In this document: one piece after another, positions 1 to 8,766 of the stretch | Layout: every line of letters begins with the position of its first letter | Position numbering within the stretch: position 1 is the first letter of the stretch | From: Tritrichomonas foetus | Lineage: Eukaryota; Parabasalia; Tritrichomonadida; Tritrichomonadidae | Direction: 5' to 3' | Assembly: GCA_001839685.1 (NCBI GenBank) | Contig: MLAK01000716.1 | Span: 120,727 to 184,726 of the forward strand | Length of the DNA stretch: 64,000 nt | Position numbers and translations under genes: made by a program | Notes under the pieces: model-generated | Told to the model about the DNA's origin: nothing | Seen by the model: only the letters and a program-made list of their open reading frames with translations | The model's database searches: none

Positions 1-15
1 GCTTCATTTTTATAA

Positions 16-411
16 ATGCAAGCCCGCCATCGTGCCCTCAAGAAGAAGATGTTCCTTAAGTCTTTGACAGCAACTAAGCAGCAACTGAAGAAGAACCAAA
101 TGCTGTCAAAGAAGAACATGGACCTGGAAAGGATGGTTGCTACACTCAAGGAAACGATCGAGGAGCTCCAAAGCAACCAGGTCGACTCACAGCTCGAATA
201 CCGCAAGAAGCTGCAGGATCTCAGCCAAATGCTTGACTGCCAGAAGGAGTACCGAGGTCAACTGCAAGAAAGGGTCGAGGATCTGGAGGAAGAAAGGGAC
301 CATTTAATCGATCGCGTCAAAGCATTAAAGAACGATTACAAGCGTCTGGAGGACGAAAAGGAACNGATGAGGAAGAAGATCGATATCTTCTACCAAGATC
401 ACTTCGAGTAA
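16..411 (+). CDS. Coiled-coil protein of the element
   Basis: A 131-residue protein that is almost entirely charged heptad-type coiled coil (Lys/Glu/Leu/Gln rich, no glycine or proline runs), with no catalytic motif. The ATG follows CTTCATTTTTATAAATG, the same type of 5' flank as other genes of the element, and this fixes the start. One ambiguous base lies at 364. The codon choice is noticeably more G+C-rich (CTC, AAG, ATC, GAG, CAG) than in the neighbouring element genes and resembles well-expressed host genes. I do not recognise a family; a scaffold or structural role is only a guess from the coiled coil. Confidence 0.7.
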   Translation: MQARHRALKKKMFLKSLTATKQQLKKNQMLSKKNMDLERMVATLKETIEELQSNQVDSQLEYRKKLQDLSQMLDCQKEYRGQLQERVEDLEEERDHLIDRVKALKNDYKRLEDEKEXMRKKIDIFYQDHFE

Positions 412-457
412 ACAATTAATTTTTTATTTTTATTTTTTCTTTTTTTCTTCATATAAA

Positions 458-775
458 ATGTTTGGATTTCATAACAACATAATTACAGATCTTAAACCTG
501 AGAAAAAACATTATAGTGAGGAAGATTTAGATAATATTATGACAAATGTGAGATATAAGAATTTCGATAGACTTACTGAATTAGATTTTACCATTCTGAT
601 GGATGATGACGGTGTAATAACTCTAGATATCAAAAATAAAAATAAAGGATTAAATGGTAAAATTAATATATCTCATGAGTTTGGAAAGAGTACTGCTATG
701 AAAAAGAAATTCCAGATTAGAATGAATGATTTAACAAAAGATTTTACTTTCCGATGTCCTATTGAGTTAATGTAA
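458..775 (+). CDS. Hypothetical element protein, 105 aa
   Basis: A small protein of unknown function with a likely beta-rich C-terminal half (alternating hydrophobic residues in the region with ILMDDDGVITLDI and KFQIRMNDL) and no transmembrane segment or cysteine cluster. The ATG is preceded by TTCTTCATATAAAATG, which contains an initiator-like TCATAT. It ends convergently with the capsid gene with only one base between the two stop codons. That compactness and the position next to the capsid gene suggest a virion-related or morphogenesis role, but there is no motif to prove it. Confidence 0.7.
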   Translation: MFGFHNNIITDLKPEKKHYSEEDLDNIMTNVRYKNFDRLTELDFTILMDDDGVITLDIKNKNKGLNGKINISHEFGKSTAMKKKFQIRMNDLTKDFTFRCPIELM

Positions 776-776
776 T

Positions 777-2384
777 TCACTTTCCTTTTGGTGTTCCAAA
801 TGCATGATACTTAAGACCAATGGAATCAAGAGTAAAGTAAGTATCACGGCAGAACCAGATTTGTGGCGGTGGTGGAACTTGATTATCTTCTCCACCTGAT
901 AAATAACTATCACGATCCTTACCAGTGTACATTGGTGTACCTTTGATTTGGATCTGTATATTTTTGCCATCAGAATCTAATCCATCAAAGACATAACTAT
1001 CACCATTTCTTTCTGTCTGGATGTTAAGCATGAATGAGGTAGTATCAGAAATTGTATTAGGATAAATCTTTCCATCCTCGTCGTTCTTGGATTGTGTAAG
1101 AGAGTCTTCTAATTCCTTCGTGCAACGAACTGGTCCATCTAAATCAGAAGCAACCAATTCGTAATGTAAGAATCGAGCTCCGATGGTGTTGATCGGTTCA
1201 CTTGGATAGTTCTTATTATCGATAACAAGCTGTACATTTTGTAACATAGGATTCTCGAAACATGTGTAATCACGTGCATTACGTGGAAACATAATCGAGA
1301 TACCAGTAACATTATTAAGTGGTAAGTTAACAGTTGTTTGTATACCATTCTCTGTCGTTGAGATTGGGAATGCTTGGTATTCGATTTGCCGAGAAGGAAT
1401 AATAAGAGGTTGTGATAAAGTACTACGGATAGCAGCCTTTGCTGCTTCATTAATTCCGAAACCAAACATATTACTCTTACATTGCAAGATTTTCATACCT
1501 ATGCAGTTAAGAGCAAGTTGTGTTGACTTAATGGTATAGACATCATCTGCAACAGTTGATTCAGTTGTGATAAGAGCTTTACCACCAATCTGAGTAAAAG
1601 CATGCTTATAGGTGATGAACTGATCATTAAAATTAGCTTTAATCTGCTCATTATTAAGGAAAGATTTTACTTCTGCAATCTTCTTTGGATCGATCTGGCA
1701 CCAGACAAGACCGAAACGCTTTACATAGAACTTAAGTTCGATATCTCCAGAGATGCAGTTAGGGAATAACTCAAATGATTGTAATGCAAAGATATCATTA
1801 AATGGTAAGTTGACCTGGAATTTCACAGGTACTGTCGTATTATTCTTAAATTTATTTAATGGAACATAGCATCCACAAACACTTGGTGAGTATTCTACAA
1901 CATTTTCATATAAGGAGTGGATATAACGTCGTGTCTTCTTTTGTTCGTATGATTTAATTGCAGAATAAGCAAATCCTTCACGTAAACATTCATTGTTTTG
2001 ATATCCTGTTGTTTGGTTATTACTATTAATTTGCAATTGATCCAAAATCTGATTGGATGACTTAAATCCAACAAAGACTTGCAACAAGTCATATGGGTCA
2101 TTAAATTCTGCATCTAATCCTATTAGTTGTAATTGTAATTCCACATCAAAAGTAATAAATCCTTCTGATATCATTGAGATATCATGATCTGCATGTGTGA
2201 TGGATAATTTGGTTTCTTGTGTATCATCAAATGGTGGTGGACGATCATGTGAATCAACAGTACGTAAGATAAAACTTCTGGTACCGTCATTTGTCTCAAC
2301 GAGGCTTCTTAACTTATCGAAATAACTTGCGACATTACCTGCTGGACGGTAATATTTAGAACCTGAATTGTGTAAAGTATACAT
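777..2384 (-). CDS. Probable major capsid protein (double jelly-roll type) of Maverick
   Basis: The 535-residue protein is beta-rich throughout. Segments such as GFITFDVELQLQ, VKFQVNLPFNDIF and DIELKFYVKRFGLVW, and a Pro/Gly-punctuated C-terminal half (about residues 290-535), fit two successive beta-barrel domains. Length and placement beside the packaging ATPase match the double jelly-roll capsid proteins of Polinton/Maverick elements, which would form the icosahedral shell. There is no signal peptide or membrane segment. The start ATG lies 37 bases from the divergent start of the amphipathic peptide gene, so the two may be co-expressed. The reading frame is intact, so this copy could still make capsids. 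Identification rests on size, fold-like pattern and context; a structure comparison would be decisive. Confidence 0.75.
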   Translation of the reverse strand: MYTLHNSGSKYYRPAGNVASYFDKLRSLVETNDGTRSFILRTVDSHDRPPPFDDTQETKLSITHADHDISMISEGFITFDVELQLQLIGLDAEFNDPYDLLQVFVGFKSSNQILDQLQINSNNQTTGYQNNECLREGFAYSAIKSYEQKKTRRYIHSLYENVVEYSPSVCGCYVPLNKFKNNTTVPVKFQVNLPFNDIFALQSFELFPNCISGDIELKFYVKRFGLVWCQIDPKKIAEVKSFLNNEQIKANFNDQFITYKHAFTQIGGKALITTESTVADDVYTIKSTQLALNCIGMKILQCKSNMFGFGINEAAKAAIRSTLSQPLIIPSRQIEYQAFPISTTENGIQTTVNLPLNNVTGISIMFPRNARDYTCFENPMLQNVQLVIDNKNYPSEPINTIGARFLHYELVASDLDGPVRCTKELEDSLTQSKNDEDGKIYPNTISDTTSFMLNIQTERNGDSYVFDGLDSDGKNIQIQIKGTPMYTGKDRDSYLSGGEDNQVPPPPQIWFCRDTYFTLDSIGLKYHAFGTPKGK

Positions 2385-2421
2385 GATTTAAATTATATAA
2401 AAAATTTTATTTAATTATAAA
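2385..2421. promoter_or_regulatory. Divergent A/T-rich promoter between capsid and amphipathic-peptide genes
   Basis: Only 37 bases separate the two divergent ATGs, all A/T. The rightward gene starts in AATTATAAAATGG and the leftward one in a TATATAATTTAAATCATG context. The short flank must hold both transcription starts, as is typical of trichomonad initiator-driven genes whose start sites lie within about 20 bases of the ATG. Confidence 0.5.
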
Positions 2422-2682
2422 ATGGCTTGGGGCTTTCTTAGAAAGATTAAGGACGGTCTTGTTAAAGGGTGGAACAAAGTTATTAAACCAGTATTAGGTA
2501 CAGTAGCGAAAGTAGCTAAACCAGTTGCAGATGTTGCAGGTGGATTATTAAATAAAGTTAAACCAGGTTTAGGTACTGCTGTCCAAAAAGGAGCAGATAT
2601 TATAGACAATCTAGTGAATAAGAGGAAAAGTGTGAGATTTTCCAGATTAAGTGAGGATGATGATGATTTAGAAGGAGATTAA
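2422..2682 (+). CDS. Small amphipathic basic protein, capsid-associated candidate
   Basis: An 86-residue protein that begins with a strong amphipathic, basic helix (MAWGFLRKIKDGLVKGWNK) followed by Val/Ala/Gly/Pro-rich alternating segments and a basic-then-acidic tail (KRKSVRF, then DDDDLEGD). It has no true transmembrane span. This layout resembles membrane-active or capsid-lining minor proteins of adenovirus-like and Polinton-like viruses (protein VI-like role), which interact with the inner capsid or help particles cross membranes. That comparison is by composition and position next to the capsid gene, not by clear homology. It starts 37 bases from the divergent capsid gene and is followed 39 bases later by the next co-directional gene. 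Confidence 0.65.
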   Translation: MAWGFLRKIKDGLVKGWNKVIKPVLGTVAKVAKPVADVAGGLLNKVKPGLGTAVQKGADIIDNLVNKRKSVRFSRLSEDDDDLEGD

Positions 2683-2721
2683 TATAAAAAGTGTTAAATT
2701 ATTTTTATTTTTATATAAATA

Positions 2722-3135
2722 ATGGAAGAAAGTCAAGAAATTATTAAAAATAAATTAAAAATTCTGGAACCTATTAAAATAGATGTCAAAACATTCCAGA
2801 ATGAAAAGGAATTCGAGGATTATTATAATCTTAACAAGAAAACATTAGATGAGTCAACAACAACAAAACTAAATCGTATGTATAAAATACCTGGTTATCG
2901 GATTACTCGTGTTAAGAATGAGTTATGTCTGAAGAAAGATTATGCAAAGAAGATAGAACAACAGGTAGAAACAAAAGATTACTCTTATGAGATAGAAGAT
3001 CTTACAACTAAAATAGATGATCTAAAAACAGTTATAGAAGATCTGAAAAATAACATCACAAAAATAAATGTAAAATTAATGAAATATGAGAAAGTTATTA
3101 AAGAACATTCTGAATTTCTCAGTCAGATATCTTAA
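2722..3135 (+). CDS. Hypothetical element protein with C-terminal coiled coil, 137 aa
   Basis: The first 80 residues are mixed, with a conserved-looking core (TKLNRMYKIPGYRITRVKNELCLKK by composition: aromatic, basic, then Leu/Cys/Leu). The last 55 residues are a coiled coil (repeated DLKTVIEDLKNNI-like heptads). There are no membrane segments. The ATG sits in TATATAAATAATGG, the element's usual A/T-rich flank. It ends convergently with the 792-residue gene, leaving 8 bases between stops. A DNA-binding or structural dimer is conceivable from the basic core plus coiled coil, but I do not recognise the family. Confidence 0.65.
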   Translation: MEESQEIIKNKLKILEPIKIDVKTFQNEKEFEDYYNLNKKTLDESTTTKLNRMYKIPGYRITRVKNELCLKKDYAKKIEQQVETKDYSYEIEDLTTKIDDLKTVIEDLKNNITKINVKLMKYEKVIKEHSEFLSQIS

Positions 3136-3143
3136 TTTAATTC

Positions 3144-5522
3144 TTATCCACGTACAGCTTCTCTAGGATACCTCGGAGTAGCACTAAATCTTCCAAACAT
3201 CCTATCAGTGTATTCATTACCATGTACATCATCATAAATACGCTGATCACCTAATTGTGGATTAGGTGCAAATCCTTTGACATAACCAGTGTCATGCATT
3301 AATTTAGGTGCAGTGACATAATTCATACGTGCAGAAGCAATAAGTTCTGTATATGCGATATTATATTGCTTGTTAAGTGTAAGCCACTCACTTTTAGTTT
3401 TATTAAGATTCCATTCTGGTTCTGTAATATTTGGTATCTCATGATCATAATGCCATTTCATAGATCCTTGCCAAGCTGCAGCTAAATCACTGATCATACT
3501 AGTCCAACCTGTTCTATCTTGTTGAGTAGAATTTCTCCAGCTCTGATCGTCAAATGCATACTCGGACTTAATCCACTTGTCAAAGTTAATTACGTTTATA
3601 ATCATATCAAACATATATCCACGAGACAAGTCAATTAATGTAAATAATTTTTTCATGAGTGTTTGATCAGTCATTTTAGCTGTTATTGATTCGTTTATTA
3701 ATTTCTTTGCTTTATATTTATTGATACATGTAACCATTGATGATGGATTCTTCTTTTTCAGACCGCGATACATTGAAAAAATTTGTGCTTGACCACTTTC
3801 TCCAACTAAAGACCAAATTTTTCTCGTTACAACACGATGATAAACAAGATCACGAATGTAAGTATATGGTAAGTAATTAGACAATTTCGAATAACCAGAG
3901 AATTGTGTTCTGATTAAATCATCCCAGACTTTACGAATCCATGCACAGTATGTATTACGATAACTTCTCTTAGTCTTAGGAATAATCTTTGCCCAGTTAT
4001 CTATCAATCCTTCTTTCTCCAAGTATTCCAGCAGTTCTTTCTGATGGTTAGTTAATGTAACTTGTCTTTCACCGAAATCATTCCAAGAACCGATCTGGAA
4101 GACAACCGTTTCGAACCATTTCTTCGGTCCTCCAACAGCCTTTTGTGCTGCACGTGTTGGGAATGCTCTCTCAAAGATATCCTTAATCTTCTTCTTTTGG
4201 ATAGGTTTAAGAACAAAACCATTAATAGCATTTGGAAAACCTTGGCTATCGTAAACAACAGTATCTGGTTTACCATCACCTGTATAATCGACAACTGGAG
4301 CCAAAAAGCCTTTAATTCTTGCAGCATATTTAGCAGCTCCTTCTGGAGACATAAGAGAAGGATTAAACACAACTTGACTACCTAACTGTAAAGCATGCAA
4401 TACTAAATTAAATGCATCCAAAGGAGATGATAAGTATCTTTCCTCATCTCTTGGTCTCATTCTACCAAATTTCTCAGCAGTAAGATCGTGATGTCCATGC
4501 ATTTTAGTTGGTGCTGTTTCGAAACGTCTGGAAATACTGCTAGGATCAGCAAGATTTTTCACACGCAATACAGTTCGATCTGTCAATAATTTACGTGTTA
4601 AATCAATACGATCTTGCAAATATTTATCAATTTGACCAGGAGGGAGACCTTGACGTTTTCTTATTGTTTCCAGCTGACGATTTACCAATGAATATAAAGG
4701 TTTATCAACAGCTTTCCATTCTTTCATATTATATACTTTTCTTTCGATAGGAGGTAAACCACGGTCTGCATATCTAGCATTAATCTGAGCAAAAGCATCA
4801 TTAGTCACATTTCCAAAATCTACATATCTAGGTGCATTTTGTGTTTGTGGAGATAAAACTGGAACTACTTCTTCATTATCAGATGGTGGTGGAGGGTCCA
4901 TATCAATAAGATTTTTTGTGGATCTTTTCAGTCCATTTTTTCCTCTTGGATTAATATTATTCTTAAGCTGTTTTTGACCACTAGTCTTTGGTACATTTTG
5001 TACACCAACGACTGCATCCTGTAGATTTCTTACAGCTTCGAGGGTTTCCTGTTCTTCATCCTCATCCTCATCAGCATCTGGTGAATCCTCCTCGTCATCA
5101 TCATCTTCTAGATCTTCCTCAGCTGGGAGAGGTTGTACAGCAGAGTTCTTAGTACGATTGATTAAATAAGGAGAAGGAGATGGTGATGAATTAGGAGTAT
5201 TATTAGCTATAATTTGATCATATTCTGGCTCAAATTTATTTAGCAATTGCTCATTATCTTCATTTGATATACATGCATTAAGAACAGCAAGATGTACAGG
5301 ATTTTCTGGATTTAAAGCAGTAGCATTTTTACCAATAAGGATATAAAAAGTATCGAGTGGAGTATCGAGAAGTTGTTTCATATTAATATCACTTAGATTA
5401 TGTTTAATTTCGTTATTTTCGTCTATGATAGCAAAACCATCATTAGTAATAATTGGTGTTAGAGGAACTCTCTTATACCTATTTTTACTGACGTCTACAA
5501 ATCTTGGCACGACTTTACTCAT
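3144..5522 (-). CDS. Large probable virion protein of the element, 792 aa
   Basis: The N-terminal 110 residues look folded. Residues roughly 110-215 are a low-complexity acidic linker (runs of Asp/Glu, Ser-Pro repeats). The remaining 570 residues form a large basic, Trp/Tyr/Arg-rich domain. Near residue 420 there is an EF-hand-like calcium-loop pattern (DYTGDGKPD followed by VVYDSQG). No enzyme motif or membrane segment is visible. It is the largest intact gene of the element here and sits beside the capsid and ATPase genes, so a structural or DNA-packaging-associated role is the best inference. The ATG follows an initiator-like TCATTTAAAATG. I cannot assign it to a named family. Confidence 0.6.
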   Translation of the reverse strand: MSKVVPRFVDVSKNRYKRVPLTPIITNDGFAIIDENNEIKHNLSDINMKQLLDTPLDTFYILIGKNATALNPENPVHLAVLNACISNEDNEQLLNKFEPEYDQIIANNTPNSSPSPSPYLINRTKNSAVQPLPAEEDLEDDDDEEDSPDADEDEDEEQETLEAVRNLQDAVVGVQNVPKTSGQKQLKNNINPRGKNGLKRSTKNLIDMDPPPPSDNEEVVPVLSPQTQNAPRYVDFGNVTNDAFAQINARYADRGLPPIERKVYNMKEWKAVDKPLYSLVNRQLETIRKRQGLPPGQIDKYLQDRIDLTRKLLTDRTVLRVKNLADPSSISRRFETAPTKMHGHHDLTAEKFGRMRPRDEERYLSSPLDAFNLVLHALQLGSQVVFNPSLMSPEGAAKYAARIKGFLAPVVDYTGDGKPDTVVYDSQGFPNAINGFVLKPIQKKKIKDIFERAFPTRAAQKAVGGPKKWFETVVFQIGSWNDFGERQVTLTNHQKELLEYLEKEGLIDNWAKIIPKTKRSYRNTYCAWIRKVWDDLIRTQFSGYSKLSNYLPYTYIRDLVYHRVVTRKIWSLVGESGQAQIFSMYRGLKKKNPSSMVTCINKYKAKKLINESITAKMTDQTLMKKLFTLIDLSRGYMFDMIINVINFDKWIKSEYAFDDQSWRNSTQQDRTGWTSMISDLAAAWQGSMKWHYDHEIPNITEPEWNLNKTKSEWLTLNKQYNIAYTELIASARMNYVTAPKLMHDTGYVKGFAPNPQLGDQRIYDDVHGNEYTDRMFGRFSATPRYPREAVRG

Positions 5523-5549
5523 TTTAAATGAGAATAAAAAATAATAAAC

Positions 5550-6347
5550 TTAACAAAACTCTATATTACCTGTCTCGTTATTTATTTTAATAAATTCTCT
5601 ACGACCTAATGATTTATAACACTCTATAAACTCAGTAGGATTCATATCTATATTAATGTGATTCATTATAAATTTCAGTTGTTGATTAGAATAACCTGGG
5701 AAGAGAAATAAATCTGTAATTTGTGTTTTCAGATCAGATGGGAAACCTACTAACAACTGGATTGCAAAATAGTAAGAACAATTATCATGACGAAATAAAG
5801 GGATTCTCTGAAGAAAATAAAGGTTTTTATTATTACCATATAAGAGAGGATTCTTATGAGCATCTTCGAAATATACAATCGTATGCAACCACTTATGTCT
5901 AAAATTTTTTATACATAACTTCTCAAACAATGTTCTTTTATTTTCTGCTGTTAAATCACTTATATCTAATTCTCCTTCTTTTATTTTTCGATATACTTCT
6001 TTCCACTCAATTATTTCATTAAATTTACTGACGGCATCTTCTAGAGAACAGTATACTATAGGGATTTTAATAAACTCATTAAATAAATCAAACGTTTTAT
6101 CATTTACTCTACCTGTCTTAGTAATATATAGAATTAAATGTGTTTTAGGTGATACAAGAGAAATTTTTGCAAAAGTTTGCAATATATTAAATGATTTACC
6201 ACTTCCTGCTTTACCTAAGAATACATTAATCGAATTATATTTAGTTAATATATCTGGATCTATTTCCTGTATTTTCTCTTCTTTTAAATCATCTTTTTGA
6301 TTAAATAGTTTCTGATTAATTTTTTGTTCTAAGTCAAGAAACGTCAT
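5550..6347 (-). CDS. Genome-packaging ATPase, FtsK/HerA (A32-like) type
   Basis: A P-loop ATPase of 265 residues. The Walker A motif GKAGSGKS is at residues 45-52, following the hydrophobic strand NVFL. A Walker B-like strand (TIVYFEDAH) lies about 110 residues later, with Asp-Ala in place of the usual Asp-Glu. Size, motif spacing and the neighbouring capsid gene match the DNA-packaging ATPases of Mavericks, virophages and large DNA viruses, which pump the genome into preformed capsids. The ATG follows CTATCATTAATTAAATG, with an initiator-like TCATTA. There are 27 bases between its stop and the start of the 792-residue gene downstream. The Walker B variation is the only oddity. Confidence 0.8.
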   Translation of the reverse strand: MTFLDLEQKINQKLFNQKDDLKEEKIQEIDPDILTKYNSINVFLGKAGSGKSFNILQTFAKISLVSPKTHLILYITKTGRVNDKTFDLFNEFIKIPIVYCSLEDAVSKFNEIIEWKEVYRKIKEGELDISDLTAENKRTLFEKLCIKNFRHKWLHTIVYFEDAHKNPLLYGNNKNLYFLQRIPLFRHDNCSYYFAIQLLVGFPSDLKTQITDLFLFPGYSNQQLKFIMNHINIDMNPTEFIECYKSLGRREFIKINNETGNIEFC

Positions 6348-6370
6348 TTAATTAATGATAGAAAAGTATT

Positions 6371-6903
6371 TTATTCATCTAATGCGTCAAGATCTTTTTG
6401 CAGTTTCTGTATCTTGTGATCTATATCAATTATCCTAGACTGGATTTGTGTCAAAAATTCCATCTCTTTCTCATCTCTCACAAATCCTGGTTTAGCTGAT
6501 TTTAATATCTCAATGGCTCGTTCATTGTGGTCATTAAATATTTTGACGAGATTTTCACGTTCTGTTGATACTCATCTATTTCATTTATAATATTATTCCT
6601 TAAATTAATTTTTTCTTCAGTTAGCCTTTCTTCGTCATTGTCTTCTTCATCGTAATCATCGTCATCTGATGGATTTGCTGATGTTAATATTATATCGAGA
6701 TCTTTTTGTAAGTCATTAAGTTTTTTTTGCTTGTTATTTATATTCTCTATAGTCTCGTCAATCTTTTGTTTTGTTCTCTTATATTCTTGATCACCTTTCC
6801 TCAACTGTTCACCGTGCATAAACACTAAGGCTATTTTTTGATCTGTGAGATTTTTAAGGATTTGCTGATAATTCTCTATTTCTTCTCTCAATAAATCGAT
6901 CAT
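6371..6903 (-). pseudogene. Coiled-coil gene interrupted by a frameshift
   Basis: From its ATG the frame encodes about 115 residues of coiled coil with an acidic central patch (DDDDYDEEDNDEE), then runs through a short non-coiled tail to a stop at 6502. A different frame of the same strand takes over near 6555-6570 and continues as coiled coil, ending with a heptad-rich tail and a TAA at 6371. The total length is two bases over a multiple of three, consistent with one missing base. It may be a sequencing error or true decay. The ATG directly abuts, and is in frame with, the TAA of the upstream deubiquitinase gene, so it may once have been the C-terminal part of that protein. Function unknown. 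Confidence 0.6.
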
Positions 6904-8202
6904 TTACTTGTTATCTTCTTCATCTGCATATGCGAAAATATCTGATGGCGGTGGTACAATACACCCCTTCTCTACTGATATCACATTACCTTCTTCTTTT
7001 GCTTCTGTATCAGATAGAGTCTTCTCTATAAATGCTGCAATATCTTCCTCTTCTGTTTCTTGTGGCTGATTTTGCAGAAGATTTGTGTCTATGTTATCAT
7101 CATCTGATAAATGAGGAATAGGAACAATAGGTTCATCGTCGTCATCATCACTATCACTATCAGGATTCATAATTTCATTTTGTTGATAGAAAAGCATAGT
7201 AACTCTAGATGGACGAAATATATCTTTTATGTCTGTGATTTTACGAACATTTTTTCCATCTAAATAATACCAATTTATACCAGCAAAAGAATAACAATCA
7301 AAATGACCATTATCATTATTTCCTGTATAACATATTACAGATTTTAGTGTATAAGTCAGTTCACTAAAATGTTGTATTGGAGGTAATAAATATGGATATT
7401 TTATTTTAGGTCTTCCTTTATTTGGATCCCATGAGAAGGTAAACACCAATAACTCTGGCTCAGGCTGAAATTTTGTAGCCATGTATGTTAACTGTGCGTT
7501 TGTTATTTTGGTTTTATGACAATATTCACATTCTTGTAGCAACTCTTTTTTGACTTCAGCAACGTGTTTTTTGATTGCAGCTTGGAGTGTTGTCTCTTTG
7601 ACAGTAATTAATAGATCAATCGATGATTGTATGACAGGGGTCGTACTAGTATTTGCTTTACATACAGGACATGAGAAAAATTCATAGGATTGTTTATAAA
7701 AAATCTTTTCGAACAATTGTAAATTAGCATTAGGTGTAGTTAATATTTCTTCTCTTAGCATATCAATACATTGCTTGTAAAACATAGATGCTTCTCCAAT
7801 TTCTCCTTTTGGAAAAATATCCGGCTTTGCTGAAACAATAAAATTATAAACATCTGTTATATCAACAGTCTTCTCTTTAGTATACTGATTTGATAGAGCT
7901 AACATTTTAAAAGAAGCTAACAAGCTCTCAGATGTATTTTTATCGGTATGAGTATACATAACTATTTCCAAGAAACGATGATCAGATAATAAGCAATGGA
8001 TAATAACATTTACAAAACAAGCTAAAGGAATTGGTTTAAATCCTAACACCTTAGGAACAACATTATATTCTAAGTAATTAGTATCTAACATTATTTTTAA
8101 AGATTCTTCTACCATTGATTTGAGCTGTTCTTTATCTTCGTCAGATAATGGATTAATACATTTTGCAAATTTTCTAGCAATCTGTGGTTTGAGTATTGAC
8201 AT
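6904..8202 (-). CDS. USP-family deubiquitinase carried by the element
   Basis: A ubiquitin-specific protease fold: a Cys box (PLACFVNVIIHCLL, catalytic Cys near residue 62 of the 432), a fingers-like zinc site made of CPVC and CEYC about 65 residues apart, and a His box (NNDNGHFDCYSFAGINWYYLDG, described by key residues Gly-His and Trp-Tyr-Tyr). It ends with FYQQ, as catalytic domains of the family do, followed by an acidic low-complexity tail. It would cleave ubiquitin or a ubiquitin-like protein from substrates. The open frame extends to an ATG at 8262, but that overlaps the next gene; the ATG at 8202 lies 28 bases from the upstream stop in an A/T-rich flank and is preferred. A host origin by capture is likely. 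Confidence 0.8.
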   Translation of the reverse strand: MSILKPQIARKFAKCINPLSDEDKEQLKSMVEESLKIMLDTNYLEYNVVPKVLGFKPIPLACFVNVIIHCLLSDHRFLEIVMYTHTDKNTSESLLASFKMLALSNQYTKEKTVDITDVYNFIVSAKPDIFPKGEIGEASMFYKQCIDMLREEILTTPNANLQLFEKIFYKQSYEFFSCPVCKANTSTTPVIQSSIDLLITVKETTLQAAIKKHVAEVKKELLQECEYCHKTKITNAQLTYMATKFQPEPELLVFTFSWDPNKGRPKIKYPYLLPPIQHFSELTYTLKSVICYTGNNDNGHFDCYSFAGINWYYLDGKNVRKITDIKDIFRPSRVTMLFYQQNEIMNPDSDSDDDDDEPIVPIPHLSDDDNIDTNLLQNQPQETEEEDIAAFIEKTLSDTEAKEEGNVISVEKGCIVPPPSDIFAYADEEDNK

Positions 8203-8230
8203 TGTTTTGATTCGTATAAAACATTTATTT

Positions 8231-8605
8231 TTATTTCTTCTTACTGTAAACCTTATTTGCATACGCGATATATCTCCTTTCTGTAGCTTCTTTTTCTCTT
8301 TCTAGTTCTTCATAAGCATCTGCTAATTCATTATATTTAGTTGCTAATTCATTATATTGGTCATCATTAGCTGGTGCTGCTGTACCACCATTTGACTCTA
8401 TTGATCTACGCAAATTGTTATTCTCGTTGACAAGAAACTGAATTTGTTCATCTTTATTATTTAATTCGTTCTGATACGGTCTTGTTTTATTTGCAGCAGC
8501 TATTTCTTGTCTTAGTTTGTCAATTAAATCATAATACGAAAAACATGTTTTCTCTAACTCATAACAGTATTGATGGAGTAAGCTACTAGTGTTTGGTTTC
8601 GACAT
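8231..8605 (-). CDS. Small coiled-coil protein of the element, 124 aa
   Basis: Mostly coiled coil, with a short Gly/Ala/Pro hinge near residue 75 (NGGTAAPANDD) separating two helical stretches. The last ~40 residues (ELATKYNELADAYEELERE and on to the Lys-rich end) are nearly identical to the end of the reading frame just upstream, showing a recent partial duplication. The start lies 26 bases from the stop of that neighbour. No enzymatic motif. A structural or scaffolding role is a guess. Confidence 0.65.
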   Translation of the reverse strand: MSKPNTSSLLHQYCYELEKTCFSYYDLIDKLRQEIAAANKTRPYQNELNNKDEQIQFLVNENNNLRRSIESNGGTAAPANDDQYNELATKYNELADAYEELEREKEATERRYIAYANKVYSKKK

Positions 8606-8766
8606 TTTACTTGTTTTTAAAATATTTTCATTTATTTCTTATCAGTGTAAACCTTATTTGCATACGCGATATATCTCCTTTCTGTAGCTTCTTTTTCTAT
8701 GAGTAGTTCGTCATAAGCATCTACTAATTCATTATATTTAGTTGCTAATTCGTTATACTCCTTCAG
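8231..8766 (-). repeat. Partial tandem duplication of a coiled-coil gene 3' end
   Basis: About 135 bases starting at each of two stop codons (8231 and 8632) are closely similar, with long identical blocks such as GTAAACCTTATTTGCATACG and ATATATCTCCTTTCTGTAGC. The copies encode the same C-terminal coiled-coil tail of two adjacent genes. The pattern suggests duplication of the 3' part of one gene followed by divergence of the rest. Confidence 0.85.
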
